A stretch of 64,000 bases of DNA, taken from contig CAYSUS010000023.1 of NCBI GenBank assembly GCA_964434165.1, positions 17,641 to 81,640 of the forward strand. The letters run 5' to 3'. A model generated the notes under the pieces. That model saw nothing but the letters and a program-made list of their open reading frames with translations, was not told the DNA's origin and searched no databases. The DNA comes from CAYSUS01 sp964434165. GTDB lineage: Bacteria > Planctomycetota > Planctomycetia > Pirellulales > Thermoguttaceae. Position numbers and translations under genes: made by a program. Positions 1 to 8,943 of the stretch are shown here, one piece after another; the first letter of the stretch is position 1, and each line of letters starts with the position of its first letter.

Positions 1-1197
1 GTGCGTCTCGTGCCAGCGGGCGTTGGGCACCTCGACGTTCGAGTAGTCCACGCTGGCCGGGTCCGTGTATTCCTTGCTGGTGAAGGGGAAGCCGGAGTCG
101 CCGAATCCCCGCTTCTCCTGGAAGGCGCTCTCCGTGTGGCATTGGGGCCAGAAGACCTTCCAGCAGGGCGCGCCCTCGGCCCCGGCGGCGGCCACGAACT
201 GCCCGATGTCGCAGCCCATGCTCTCGATGTCCAGCGAGAACGCGCAGACGTAGAAGCCGTTCTGCCGCTCCTCGGTGTCGATGGGCAGGTACTTCACCTG
301 CGGCAGTTCGCCGAGGGCGTCCATGAGGATGCGGGCGTTGCGCCTCCGGCGGGGCATGTTCCACGTGTCCATGCGCGCCAGCTCTGCCCGACCGATCGCC
401 GACTGCATCTCCGTCATCCGGTAGTTCCATCCCACGCGGTTGTGGATGTAGGGGAGCTTCTGCTCCAGGGCGAGGAGGTTCAGCCGCTCCTTGACGTCGT
501 AGCCGTGGTCGCGGAAGCTGCGGGCCTGCCAGGCCAGCTCCTCGTCGTCGGTGGTGACCATGCCGCCTTCGCCGCCGGTGGTGAAGGTCTTGTTCTGGCA
601 GAAGCTGCACCCGGCCATGTGGCCGAGCGTGCCCGTCTTCTTCCCCTGGTACGAGCCGCCGAAGGCCTCGGCATTGTCCTCGATGACCTGCAGGTCGTGC
701 TTCTTCGCCAGCTCCATGAGGGGGTCCATGTCGCAGACGTTGCCATAGAGGTGGACGGGCATGAGGGCCCTGGTCCGCGGCGTGATCAGGCGCTCGGCCG
801 ACTCGACGCTCATGCAGTGGTCGTCGAGGTTCACGTCGGCGAACCGCGGCACGGCCCCGGCCTGGACCACCGAGAAGCTCGTGGCGATGAACGTGTAGCT
901 GGGGACGATCACCTCATCACCGGGCCCGATGCCCAGCGCGGCCAGGCAGACGTGCAGCGCCGAGGTGCCCGTGGCCGTGCTGATCGCGAACTTGCTCCCC
1001 TGCCACGCGGCGAACTCCTTCTCGAACTCCATGCCGTGCGGCCCGGTCCAGTAGTTGACCTTGCCCGAGCGGAGCACCTCGACCACCGCCTCGATGCCCT
1101 GGGGATCGAACTGCGGCCAGCCGAGGAGTTTGTTGGTAACGGCCTTGGGGCCGCCGTCGATGGCGAGCTTCTGGGAGAGGACGGCCTGATCGAGCAT
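1..1197 (-). CDS. DegT/DnrJ/EryC1/StrS-family sugar aminotransferase, C-terminus cut by window edge
   Basis: There are 399 codons from an ATG at 1197 running off the left edge, so the C-terminal part is missing. A GGAG motif lies 7 bases before the start. The family is PLP-dependent and transfers an amino group from glutamate to keto-sugar nucleotides in the cytosol. Visible marks are TATGTSALH (residues 74-82), VIPSYTF-like VIVPSYTF (97-104), VIEDNAEAFGG (171-181) and NKTFTTGGEGG (202-212), in which K203 is the expected Schiff-base lysine. The gene is divergent from the CPBP protease gene at 1446. A sugar-nucleotide epimerase lies close by at 2514-3488, which suggests surface polysaccharide or cell-wall sugar synthesis, although the two are not in one operon. 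The substrate cannot be read from the sequence. Confidence 0.93.
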   Translation of the reverse strand, partial: MLDQAVLSQKLAIDGGPKAVTNKLLGWPQFDPQGIEAVVEVLRSGKVNYWTGPHGMEFEKEFAAWQGSKFAISTATGTSALHVCLAALGIGPGDEVIVPSYTFIATSFSVVQAGAVPRFADVNLDDHCMSVESAERLITPRTRALMPVHLYGNVCDMDPLMELAKKHDLQVIEDNAEAFGGSYQGKKTGTLGHMAGCSFCQNKTFTTGGEGGMVTTDDEELAWQARSFRDHGYDVKERLNLLALEQKLPYIHNRVGWNYRMTEMQSAIGRAELARMDTWNMPRRRRNARILMDALGELPQVKYLPIDTEERQNGFYVCAFSLDIESMGCDIGQFVAAAGAEGAPCWKVFWPQCHTESAFQEKRGFGDSGFPFTSKEYTDPASVDYSNVEVPNARWHETH

Positions 1198-1445
1198 GGC
1201 GGGTCTCCGCGGACAAAGGGGGAGGTGTCGGGGGGCCTTGCCAGCAACATAGCCGTACGGGCCGGGGAGGGGAAGCCCCCCTGGTGCTCGTCGGCCGACA
1301 GCCGCGCGCGATCGCCCGGGCCGCGCAGAGGCGCGTGCCGGCGGCTTCGGCCCGCTTGTCAGGGGCGGTGGACCGGAGTACGCTGGCACGCACGCGCGAT
1401 GCGTCGAGGGGGAAGCAAACGGATCACCGTCGAGAGGGACGAGCG

Positions 1446-2504
1446 ATGAGCGAGGAGAACGCGAGCGTGGAATCGGGATCAGGCGGGCAGACGACTCCTG
1501 CGGCCCAGCCGCGCGGCCGTGCCGCCCTTCTCCAGCGTCACCGCTGGCTGGTGTTCGTGCTGCCGTTTGCGGTGTACATGATCGCCCAGGCGGCCGAGCC
1601 GAGGAAGCCCGTCGCCAAGGTCCGCGCTCCCGCGCCGGAGACCGCCCCGGAATCATCCGCGAGCCCGGCCGACGCGGCAGAACCCGGGGACGGCGCGGCG
1701 AAGACGCCGTCTGAAGACGGGGAGGACGCTGGCGCCGACAAGGGAGCAGGGTCCGACGGCCCGGACGCCGAAGACGGGGCCCCGGCCGAGGCCAGCGAGC
1801 AGCCGCCGCCCGAGGCGCCCGGAGACGCACCGGCCGCGGCCGACCAGAGCGCCTCGCGCGGATGGCTCCCCGCCTCGCCCATCCCGTACCGCTACTACCC
1901 GATCGTGTGCACCGTCAAGATCGTGTTGACGCTGCTGGCGATCGTCTTCGTGTGGCCCGGGCTGGCCGAGTTTCCGTGCCACGTCAGCCCGCTGGCCTTC
2001 CTGGTCGGGGCCGCGGGGATCATCGTGTGGCTGGGGTTCTGCGAGCTCAAGCTGGAGCAGAAGTACCTCGTCCCGCTGGGAGCGGCGATGGAGTCGTTTG
2101 TCGCAACGGGCGAGCGATCGGGCTACAACCCCTTCTGGTCGATGCGCGATCAGCCGGACGCGCTCGTGTGGGGCTTCATCGCGGTCCGGCTGTTCGGCCT
2201 GGTCGTCGTCGTGGCCATCGCCGAGGAGCTGTTCCTGCGGGGCTTCCTGATGCGGTTCGTGATGCAGGCCGACTGGTGGGAGGTGCCGTTCGGAAAGGTC
2301 AACGTCATCGCCTTCCTGGTCGTTGTGCTCTACGCGGTGCTCTCGCATCCGGCAGAGCTGTTCGCCGCCGCGGTCTGGTTCTCGCTGGTTACGCTGCTGA
2401 TGATGAAGACCAGGAACCTCTGGGACTGCGTGACCGCCCACGCCGTGACGAACCTGCTGCTGGGCATCTACGTCGTTGCGCTGCGCCAGTGGCAGTACTG
2501 GTAG
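1446..2504 (+). CDS. CPBP/CAAX-protease-like membrane protein of the PEP-CTERM-associated type
   Basis: This 352-residue membrane protein starts at the ATG at 1446, which is preceded by a purine-rich GAGAGGGACGAGCG. The first hydrophobic segment is at about 33-50. It is followed by an acidic, alanine/proline-rich stretch at about 51-140 that is not expected to be membrane embedded, then several membrane segments. The CPBP glutamic-protease motifs are all present: EELFLR (E260, E261, R265), SHPAE (H301) and AHAVTN (H332, N336). By recall it resembles the 'CAAX prenyl protease-related' family found in genomes with exosortase/PEP-CTERM sorting, and this window contains a PEP-CTERM substrate (46589-47842). 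No exosortase gene is visible here, so the link is inferred. The 90-residue low-complexity insert is unusual. Confidence 0.85.
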   Translation: MSEENASVESGSGGQTTPAAQPRGRAALLQRHRWLVFVLPFAVYMIAQAAEPRKPVAKVRAPAPETAPESSASPADAAEPGDGAAKTPSEDGEDAGADKGAGSDGPDAEDGAPAEASEQPPPEAPGDAPAAADQSASRGWLPASPIPYRYYPIVCTVKIVLTLLAIVFVWPGLAEFPCHVSPLAFLVGAAGIIVWLGFCELKLEQKYLVPLGAAMESFVATGERSGYNPFWSMRDQPDALVWGFIAVRLFGLVVVVAIAEELFLRGFLMRFVMQADWWEVPFGKVNVIAFLVVVLYAVLSHPAELFAAAVWFSLVTLLMMKTRNLWDCVTAHAVTNLLLGIYVVALRQWQYW

Positions 2505-2513
2505 GCAGGCGGC

Positions 2514-3488
2514 TCAGTAGTTCGGCGTCGGCGGGCGGTAGTGGCCCAGGTCGATGGAGCGGAACCACTCGATCGTCCTGGCCAGACCCTCGCGGAGCGG
2601 CACGGTCGGCTCCCAGCCCAGGCGCTCCCGGGCGAGGGTGATGTCCGGCTGGCGCTGCGTCGGGTCGTCGGCCGGCAGCGGCTCGTAAGCGAGCTGGCTG
2701 GTCGAGCCGGCCAGCTCAAGGGTGATCTCGGCGAGCTGTTTGATGGTAAATTCGCCCGGGTTGCCCAGGTTGACCGGACCGACGAAGTCGTCGGGGCCTT
2801 CCATCATGCGGATGATACCCTCGACCAGGTCGTCGCGGTAGCAGAACGACCGGGTCTGGCCGCCGTCGCCGAAGATCGTAATCGGCTCTCCGGCGAGGGC
2901 CTGGCGCACGAAGTTGGAGATCACCCGGCCGTCGAAGGGGTGCATGCGCGGGCCGTAGGTGTTGAAGATCCGCACGATGCGGATGTTGACGCGGTTGTGC
3001 CGGTGGTAGTCCATGAACAGCGTTTCGGCCGCGCGCTTGCCCTCGTCGTAGCAGGCCCTCGGTCCGATGGGGTTGACGGCGCCGCGGTAGGACTCGGGCT
3101 GGGGGTGGACCTCGGGGTCGCCGTACACTTCGCTGGTCGAGGCCTGCAGCACCTTGGCCCGGCACCGCTTGGCCATCCCCAGCACGTTGACGGCGCCCAT
3201 CACCGAGGTCTTCATGGTCTTGATGGGATTGTACTGGTAGTGACCCGGGGCGGCGGGGCAGGCGAGGTTGTAGATCTCGTCCACTTCGAGGTAGATCGGC
3301 AGCGTGATGTCGTGGCGGATCAACTCGAAGTTGGGCCGCGCCAGCAGGTGCTCGACGTTGGTCTTCTGGCTGGTGAAGAAGTTGTCCAGGCAGATGACGT
3401 CGTGTCCCTGGTCCACCAGGCGCTCGCAGAGATGCGAGCCGAGAAAGCCCGCCCCCCCGGTCACGAGAATCCGTTTGACGCTCGACAC
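2514..3488 (-). CDS. NAD-dependent epimerase/dehydratase, UDP-glucuronate decarboxylase-like
   Basis: This 324-residue extended short-chain dehydrogenase starts at the GTG at 3488, with AAGGAG 8 bases upstream. An NAD-binding Rossmann motif, GGAGFLGSHL, is at 11-20. The catalytic set is S118 (STSEVYG), Y147 and K151 (YDEGK). TRSFCYRDDLVEG and VNLGNPGEFT near the C-terminus are characteristic of UDP-glucuronate decarboxylases (UXS), which oxidise and decarboxylate UDP-glucuronate to UDP-xylose. Length fits UXS (about 310-330). It is convergent with the CPBP gene, with only 9 bases between the stops. Another UDP-sugar epimerase specificity cannot be excluded from sequence alone. The upstream 487 bases are shared with the divergent sensor kinase gene. 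Confidence 0.9.
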   Translation of the reverse strand: MSSVKRILVTGGAGFLGSHLCERLVDQGHDVICLDNFFTSQKTNVEHLLARPNFELIRHDITLPIYLEVDEIYNLACPAAPGHYQYNPIKTMKTSVMGAVNVLGMAKRCRAKVLQASTSEVYGDPEVHPQPESYRGAVNPIGPRACYDEGKRAAETLFMDYHRHNRVNIRIVRIFNTYGPRMHPFDGRVISNFVRQALAGEPITIFGDGGQTRSFCYRDDLVEGIIRMMEGPDDFVGPVNLGNPGEFTIKQLAEITLELAGSTSQLAYEPLPADDPTQRQPDITLARERLGWEPTVPLREGLARTIEWFRSIDLGHYRPPTPNY

Positions 3489-3975
3489 GTGCGGCACTCC
3501 TTCCGCCTGCGGCGGGATCTGGGTGGGGCCGTTGCAGAGCACGCAGGCCGCCCCCGCGCGCCCCCGGGAGCCTGCCTCTTCGTATTCTAGTGTAGCGTGC
3601 GCCGGGCCGCGGCCGCTGGCGGCGGGAATGGGCTCCGGATATGCCGCCCGGGAGAGGGGAATCTCCGGGTTGCCCTCGGGCGTTTCAGCCAGCAACCGGA
3701 CGGCCCCGGCGTCCTCCGAGCTTACGGGACGCTAATGCTATGGCACCACGGGCGGCCGTGACCAGGGAGCGCGTTGCCGCCGGGGAAGCGGCAGGGTATC
3801 AGGTTCACACGGGCGGTCGGCGTCGTGTATGCTAGGACTCAATCGAGGAGAGGTGCCCGGGGGGGACTTTCCCGAGACCGGTGCGGGGCTTTGGGCCAGC
3901 GCCCGCACCGGATCATGGACCTTGGCAGCGGGCGGCCCCTGGCTGCGTCAAGGGACATGTCCCCGGGATGGTGAT
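3489..3975. other. Divergent intergenic region
   Basis: This 487-base space separates the epimerase (minus) and the sensor kinase (plus). I see no convincing gene in it. The only recognisable signal is the candidate kinase promoter at 3804-3833. Confidence 0.6.
3804..3833 (+). promoter_or_regulatory. Candidate sigma70-type promoter of the two-component pair
   Basis: TTCACA (3804-3809) and TATGCT (3828-3833) are separated by 18 bases. They lie about 140 bases before the sensor kinase start at 3976. The match is moderate and stands out mainly because the surrounding DNA is very GC-rich. Confidence 0.45.
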
Positions 3976-5982
3976 ATGCAACAACGAGGACCGATTTCCC
4001 TCCTACTCATCGATCCCCAACCGTCCACACGCCGCGGGATCGAACGGCTGATCGGCGACGGATCGCTCTGCTGCGAGCTTCACGTGGCGAGCCGGCAGGA
4101 TGCTGTTGCGCGTCTGGGCGGCATGCCCGACGCCGTGGCCATCGTCGATGCCACCTCTGCGGACGCGGCGCGGCCGGTGGTCGAGGAGTTCGACGACAGG
4201 CCGGTCCTGTGCCTGGTCAGCGACGCGTGGCTGGCCGAGGGTCTGCACGCGCGGGTCTATGAGGAGGGGAAGTGCTGGCACGTCCTGGAGATTCGCGACG
4301 CGGACGACTGGGCAAAGGTTCCGGGCGCCGTCGCCCACATCGCCTATTGCAGCCGTCGCCTCGCCGAGGTCCGCGAGAGCGAGGCCCGTTTCCGTCACAT
4401 GGCCGACCATGCCCCGGTCATGCTCTGGATCACCGACCCGGACGGGCGCTGCACGTTTCTCAGCAAGCCGTGTCTCGATTTCCGGGGGCGCCTCGTCGAG
4501 GAGGAGCTTGGCCGCGGCTGGATCGATGGCCTGCACCCCGACGATCGCGAGGCGGCACTGAGGACATTCGAAGCGGCCTTGGCTTCGCGGTACGAGTTCC
4601 GCCTGGAGTGCCGGCTGTTGCGGTTCGATGGCCAGTACCGTTGGATTCTCAGCCACGGCACGCCGCGATTCCTTCCGGACGGGACGTTCCTGGGATACAT
4701 CGGCTCGGCTACGGACATCACGGACTTCAAACGGGCCGAAGAGGCCGCCCGCCGTTCCCATGACGAGCTGGAGGCCCGGGTCGCCCAGCGTACCGAGGAG
4801 CTCGAAGCGACCAATCGCCGCCTGGCCGAGGAGGTCGCCCGGCGCGCCGCCGCGCAGGCGGCCTTCCAGGAGGAGAGGGAGCGGTACCAGGCCCTGGTCG
4901 AGACCAACCCACACGGCATCCAGGAGATCGACGTGGAGGGGGTCATCACGTTCGCCAACGCGGCGTGCCACCGCATGTTCGGATACCCGCCCGGCAGTAT
5001 GGCGGGCGTGTCCGTGCTGGACCTCCTCGCCGATCCGGAGGACGCCGAGTCGCTCGCGGCACGGTTCCGGACGATCCTTGCCGAGCAGCCGCATCCCAGC
5101 CCGGAGATGCTGCAAAACCGCACGCTCGACGGGCGCGTGATCGACGTGCGCATCGACTGGGACTACCTTCGCGACGAGCACGGAGAGGTCCGCGGATTCG
5201 TGTCCGTGGTCACGGACCTGACGGAGATCCGCCGCGCCGAGGATCGCCTTCAGCGCCATTTCGCCGAGCTGGCGCACATGGCGCGTCTTTCGACCATGGG
5301 CGAGACCGTGTCGGGGCTGGCCCACGAGCTGAACCAGCCGCTTTCGGCGATCGTCAACTTCGCCCGGGCCGCCGGGCATCGTCTCGCCAGCGGGACGGGG
5401 GCTCCCGGGGAGATCGCCGAGTGCCTCCAGCAGATCGCCGAGCAGGGGGAGCGGGCGGCGGAGATCGTCCGCCGGCTGCGCCATTTCTTCCGCCGCGGCG
5501 AAGCGGAGCGGCGGCCGGTGGACGTCAACCGCCTGGTCCGCGACCTGGCGATCCTGCTCGAGGTGGACGCTCGGCTCCACGGGGCGCGCCTGGAGCTGGA
5601 GCTGGAACCGTCGCTTCCCCCGGTCAGCGCCGATCGCTTACAGATCGAGCAGGTGGTCGCCAACCTGGTGCGCAACGGCCTGGAGGCCATGCAGCACGCG
5701 CCGGCCGAAGAACGCACGGTCACGATCCACACCGGGCGTCGCGCGGACGGCTCGATCGAGGTGGCCGTGGAGGACCAGGGAGTCGGTCTGGACCCGGACG
5801 CGGGCCCGCGCATGTTCGAGCCGTTCTTCACCACCAAGCCGGCGGGCATGGGCATGGGACTGTCGATCAGCCGCACCATCGTCGAGACGCACGGCGGGCA
5901 TCTCGACGCCGTGCCCTCGCCCAAGCGCGGCGCCGTGTTCCGCTTCGCCCTGCCTGCCGGCGGACAAGGAGATCCGTCGTGA
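3976..5982 (+). CDS. PAS-domain sensor histidine kinase, FixL-like
   Basis: This 668-residue cytosolic kinase has no membrane segments. I chose the ATG at 3976, where recognisable sequence begins. Residues 1-120 look like a degenerate receiver: LLLIDPQ replaces the acidic pair and AIVDATS sits where the phospho-acceptor aspartate would be. Two PAS domains follow, at about 140-260 (with a PAC-like YIGSATDITDFKRAEEA) and about 310-430 (ending FVSVVTDLTEIRRAEDRL), joined by a coiled coil. The H-box GLAHELNQPLSAIVNFARA places the phosphorylated histidine at H450. N-, G1- and G2-boxes (NLVRNGLEAM, EDQGVGLD, GMGMGLSISR) complete the kinase. This architecture and H-box match the FixL/DctB type. The stop overlaps the start of the FixJ-like regulator by 4 bases, so the two are a cognate pair. 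The sensed signal is unknown; no heme-PAS histidine was assigned. Confidence 0.93.
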   Translation: MQQRGPISLLLIDPQPSTRRGIERLIGDGSLCCELHVASRQDAVARLGGMPDAVAIVDATSADAARPVVEEFDDRPVLCLVSDAWLAEGLHARVYEEGKCWHVLEIRDADDWAKVPGAVAHIAYCSRRLAEVRESEARFRHMADHAPVMLWITDPDGRCTFLSKPCLDFRGRLVEEELGRGWIDGLHPDDREAALRTFEAALASRYEFRLECRLLRFDGQYRWILSHGTPRFLPDGTFLGYIGSATDITDFKRAEEAARRSHDELEARVAQRTEELEATNRRLAEEVARRAAAQAAFQEERERYQALVETNPHGIQEIDVEGVITFANAACHRMFGYPPGSMAGVSVLDLLADPEDAESLAARFRTILAEQPHPSPEMLQNRTLDGRVIDVRIDWDYLRDEHGEVRGFVSVVTDLTEIRRAEDRLQRHFAELAHMARLSTMGETVSGLAHELNQPLSAIVNFARAAGHRLASGTGAPGEIAECLQQIAEQGERAAEIVRRLRHFFRRGEAERRPVDVNRLVRDLAILLEVDARLHGARLELELEPSLPPVSADRLQIEQVVANLVRNGLEAMQHAPAEERTVTIHTGRRADGSIEVAVEDQGVGLDPDAGPRMFEPFFTTKPAGMGMGLSISRTIVETHGGHLDAVPSPKRGAVFRFALPAGGQGDPS

Positions 5983-6626
5983 AGCACGACTCCACCGTGT
6001 TCGTGATCGACGACGACCCGGTCCTGCTGCGGTCGCTCGAGTCGCTGATCCGCGTGGTCTTCCCGCGGGTCGAGGCGTTCGCCTCGGCCGACGAGTTCCT
6101 CGCGACCTACCGACCCGACCGGCCGGGCTGCATGGTGCTGGACGTGGCCATGCCCGGCATGAGCGGCATGGAACTGCACGAGCGCATGGCCGAGCAGCAG
6201 ATCGACCTGCCCGTGATCTTCATCACCGGCCACGCCACGGTGCGCATGGCCGTGGGCGCGATGCGGGCCGGGGCCGTGAACTTCCTCGAGAAGCCCTTCC
6301 GCGACCAGGAGCTTTGGGACAGCATCCGCCGCGCCCTGGAGATGGACGCACGGCGCCGCCAGGTCCGCACCCGACGGGAGACCACGCTTCGCCGCCTGAC
6401 CGGGCTCTCGCCGGGCGAGCGCGAGGTCCTCGACCTGGTCCTGGCGGGCAAGCTCAACAAGGAGATCGCCTCGCAACTGGACGTCAGCGTGCGCACGGTC
6501 GAGGACCGCCGCTCGCGCCTGATGAAGAAGATGCAGGCCGAGAGCGTGGTGGAGCTGGTTCAGATGGTCCTCGACGTGGTGCCCGGCGGCCCGCCGCGAC
6601 GCAGCTCGTCCTCGGCAGGCCGCTGA
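5979..6626 (+). CDS. FixJ-like response regulator with LuxR-type HTH
   Basis: This 215-residue protein starts at the GTG at 5979, inside the end of the kinase gene, with AAGGAG 8 bases upstream. The receiver domain (about 5-120) has the acidic cluster DDD at 11-13, the phospho-acceptor D55 in VLDVAMPG, the threonine of FITGH and the lysine of EKPF. A LuxR/NarL-type helix-turn-helix follows at about 145-200 (LSPGEREVLDLVLAGKLNKEIA, SVRTVEDRRSRLMKKM). It is expected to bind DNA as a dimer once phosphorylated by the FixL-like kinase. Translational coupling by overlap supports cognate pairing. Its targets cannot be read here. Confidence 0.95.
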   Translation: MKHDSTVFVIDDDPVLLRSLESLIRVVFPRVEAFASADEFLATYRPDRPGCMVLDVAMPGMSGMELHERMAEQQIDLPVIFITGHATVRMAVGAMRAGAVNFLEKPFRDQELWDSIRRALEMDARRRQVRTRRETTLRRLTGLSPGEREVLDLVLAGKLNKEIASQLDVSVRTVEDRRSRLMKKMQAESVVELVQMVLDVVPGGPPRRSSSSAGR

Positions 6627-6635
6627 GACGGCGTG

Positions 6636-7442
6636 CTACTTCTTTCCGCCGGCCGCTTCGAGCATGCCGCGCGTGGCGGCCACGCGCACGTGCTTCGGCT
6701 GGTCGTCGCCGCCCAGCGACTTGTAGAGGGCGATCGCGTCGGCCTTCTCCCCCGCGGCCAGCAGCCGGTCGGCGCACACCAGGCAGGCGTCGGTGGCGGC
6801 GACTCTCGCCTCCTGGGGCGCCTTCTCGACGAAAGCAGCCAGGGCCTTGCCCGCCTCGGGGCTGCCGATCAGGCCCAGGGCGTGGGCCGCGGCGCAGGAC
6901 ACCGCGCAGTCGCCATCGCCCAGCAGGGCCGCCAGCGACGCCACGCTCGCCGCATCGCCGCGCACGCCAAGCGATCCGATCACGCCCACCTTGAGGTCGC
7001 CCTTGACCCTGGGCAAGGCGTCGCGAAGGGCCGTCCCGGCCTCCGGCGCGGCAGTCCGCTCCAGGGCGTAGCGGGCCATGTGCGAGAGCTCGGCATTGGG
7101 CAGAAGCGCGGCCAGGGCAGGCACCGACTCGGCCGTGCCCACCGTGCGAAGCGCGCGGCAGACGAAGTCCTTGGCCGAGCGCGAGGCCCCGCCCTTGAGC
7201 ACGGCGACCAGCCGGGCTTCCAGCTCCTGGCGCGCAGCCGCGTCGCCGCGCGTGGCGATCACGGCCCGGTCGATCGGGTCGAGCAGGTTGCGGTCCGCGC
7301 CCCAGTCGTAGGTCTTCAGTGTCTCAAAAGCCTGGTCCACCTTCGCGGGATCGACCTTGGGCTCGTCCGCGGCGGCGTGGGCGGCGCCGGCCAGCGCGGC
7401 CGCGCCCGCCGCCGCCAGTCGTGATGCGTTTGCAGATTGCAT
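6636..7442 (-). CDS. Exported HEAT-repeat protein
   Basis: This 268-residue protein has an alanine-rich signal peptide (about 1-25, AAALAGAAHAA followed by ADEPK). The rest is a repeated alanine/leucine-rich pattern typical of HEAT repeats, with recurring units such as VPALAALLP, MARYALERT, SVASLAALLGDGD and CAAAHALGLIGSPEAG. Such proteins are protein-binding scaffolds, and exported HEAT proteins are common in planctomycetes. An AAGGAA motif precedes the ATG at 7442. It is convergent with the FixJ-like gene, 9 bases apart. It lies downstream of and co-directional with the Gfo/Idh/MocA oxidoreductase, 53 bases away, and could be co-transcribed with it. No catalytic motif is seen. Confidence 0.85.
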   Translation of the reverse strand: MQSANASRLAAAGAAALAGAAHAAADEPKVDPAKVDQAFETLKTYDWGADRNLLDPIDRAVIATRGDAAARQELEARLVAVLKGGASRSAKDFVCRALRTVGTAESVPALAALLPNAELSHMARYALERTAAPEAGTALRDALPRVKGDLKVGVIGSLGVRGDAASVASLAALLGDGDCAVSCAAAHALGLIGSPEAGKALAAFVEKAPQEARVAATDACLVCADRLLAAGEKADAIALYKSLGGDDQPKHVRVAATRGMLEAAGGKK

Positions 7443-7495
7443 ATTCCGGTTCCTTGTATGGCTCGAGGCTTCAGTGCGTCAGTCACGGCGCGAAT

Positions 7496-8743
7496 CTACA
7501 GAATCCACGGCTCGCGCTTCGCCCGATCGACCAGGCGGTTGGCCTCCTCGTCGCCGGGGAACTCCTGCCGGGCCTGGTCCCACTTGAGCGACCGCTTCAG
7601 CTCGTAGGCGATCAGGCCCAGGTGGCACACGGCCATCGTGTGCGAGGCGATCTCGATGTCGCGGAACGGCTTCTCCCGCGTCTTGCAGCACTCGATGAAG
7701 TCGCCGTAGATGCCGCCCTTGCCCTGGTACTGGGGCACGGGCTTGGCCTCGCGCTTCTCGCCCGGCGTGCCCACCACGTGCATGTTGCCCTGGCCCGGGT
7801 GGTTGTGGTGCAGCAGGATCCCGTTGGGATAGCGGAAGGTGAGGTAGTTGCGGCCCTTCTCTTCCTGATACAGCACTTCCTCGGGCTCCAGGTCGCGGAC
7901 GTCGATGGCGAAGGTCGCGCCGCCGAAGTGGTGCGCGCCCCAGTCGGTCATGCCGCCGCCCGAGTAGTCGCTGAAGCTCCGCCAGCTCTTGCCGTTGATC
8001 GAATAGCTGCCGCTGCACCGATAGGGGTGATACGGGGCCCACGGGGCCGGTCCGAGCCACATCTCCCAGTCGAACCCGTCGGGAATCGGCTCGCCGGCCA
8101 GGTTGCAGGGCCGGGGCAGCGGGCCCACGTTGACGTTGATCGACTTGATCGGGCCCAGCGCGCCGCTCCAGCACGGGTCGACGGTCTTGCGGTAGTCCCC
8201 CAGCACGCGCTGGCTGCCGCCGGAGACCACCCGGCCGTAACGCCGCGCCGCCGCGACCATCAGCGGCCCTTCGCGAAGGGTCCGCGTCTCGGGCTTCTGG
8301 CAGTACACGTCCTTGCCGTGGCGGCAGGCGTCGATGACGATGATCGCGTGCCAGTGGTCGGGCGTGGCCACGTGGACCGCGTCGATGTCCTCCCGGGCGA
8401 GCAGATCGCGGAAGTCGCTGTACATATTGCAGTCCGAGTTGCCGTAGCGCTGATCGACCTTCTTCTTGGCGTCCTCGCGGACGCTTCTCTTCACGTCGCA
8501 CACGGCCACGTACTGCACGTCGCCGCGACCGAGGAAGTTGCCCTGGTCGCCGCGGCCCTGGTTGCCGATGCCGATGCCGCCCATCACGATCCGCTCGCTG
8601 GCCGCCGGGCGGTCCTGGTTGCCCAGGGCGGTCGAGGTGATCACGCAGGGCGCGGCCACGGCGGCTGCCGAGGCCTTGAGGAACTGCCGCCGGGTGGTTG
8701 CCGCGCTGCGATTCTCCGCTGATTCACGTTCTCGGTGTTGCAT
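7496..8743 (-). CDS. Tat-exported Gfo/Idh/MocA-family oxidoreductase
   Basis: This protein has 415 residues from the ATG at 8743, preceded by ACAGGAG. A twin-arginine signal (TTRRQFLKASAAAVAAP) is near the N-terminus, then an NAD(P)-binding fold (GGIGIGNQGRGDQG), the family loop with VATPDHWHA and the lysine-containing CQKPETRTL corresponding to the EKP motif. The C-terminal domain contains DWGAHHFG, typical of planctomycete exported members. These enzymes oxidise or reduce sugars and related polyols with bound NAD(P). Substrate is unknown. A second in-frame ATG at 8809 has a near-identical ribosome site and would add 22 residues before the Tat signal (see findings). Confidence 0.92.
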   Translation of the reverse strand: MQHRERESAENRSAATTRRQFLKASAAAVAAPCVITSTALGNQDRPAASERIVMGGIGIGNQGRGDQGNFLGRGDVQYVAVCDVKRSVREDAKKKVDQRYGNSDCNMYSDFRDLLAREDIDAVHVATPDHWHAIIVIDACRHGKDVYCQKPETRTLREGPLMVAAARRYGRVVSGGSQRVLGDYRKTVDPCWSGALGPIKSINVNVGPLPRPCNLAGEPIPDGFDWEMWLGPAPWAPYHPYRCSGSYSINGKSWRSFSDYSGGGMTDWGAHHFGGATFAIDVRDLEPEEVLYQEEKGRNYLTFRYPNGILLHHNHPGQGNMHVVGTPGEKREAKPVPQYQGKGGIYGDFIECCKTREKPFRDIEIASHTMAVCHLGLIAYELKRSLKWDQARQEFPGDEEANRLVDRAKREPWIL

Positions 8744-8943
8744 GGGATGCTCCTGTCTCTCCGTGGATTCCTCCCCGGGCGTGGCGAAGCCAAGCAAGGG
8801 ATGCCGCATGGGTCGCTCCTGTCTCCCGGTCCCGATTCGATCGCTGGCACGCCTCGGGGCGGGGCGTCGCCAGGGCCGGCTACGGGGCGGTTCTGCGCGC
8901 CCAGTCTAATCGCTTCGCTCAGCGGATTCCACCGTCACGGCTG

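Noticed and set aside
1..1449. Long plus-strand open frame over the aminotransferase
   Set aside because: It is antisense to a gene with clear catalytic motifs; its own translation is Val/His/Arg-rich low complexity caused by high GC third positions.
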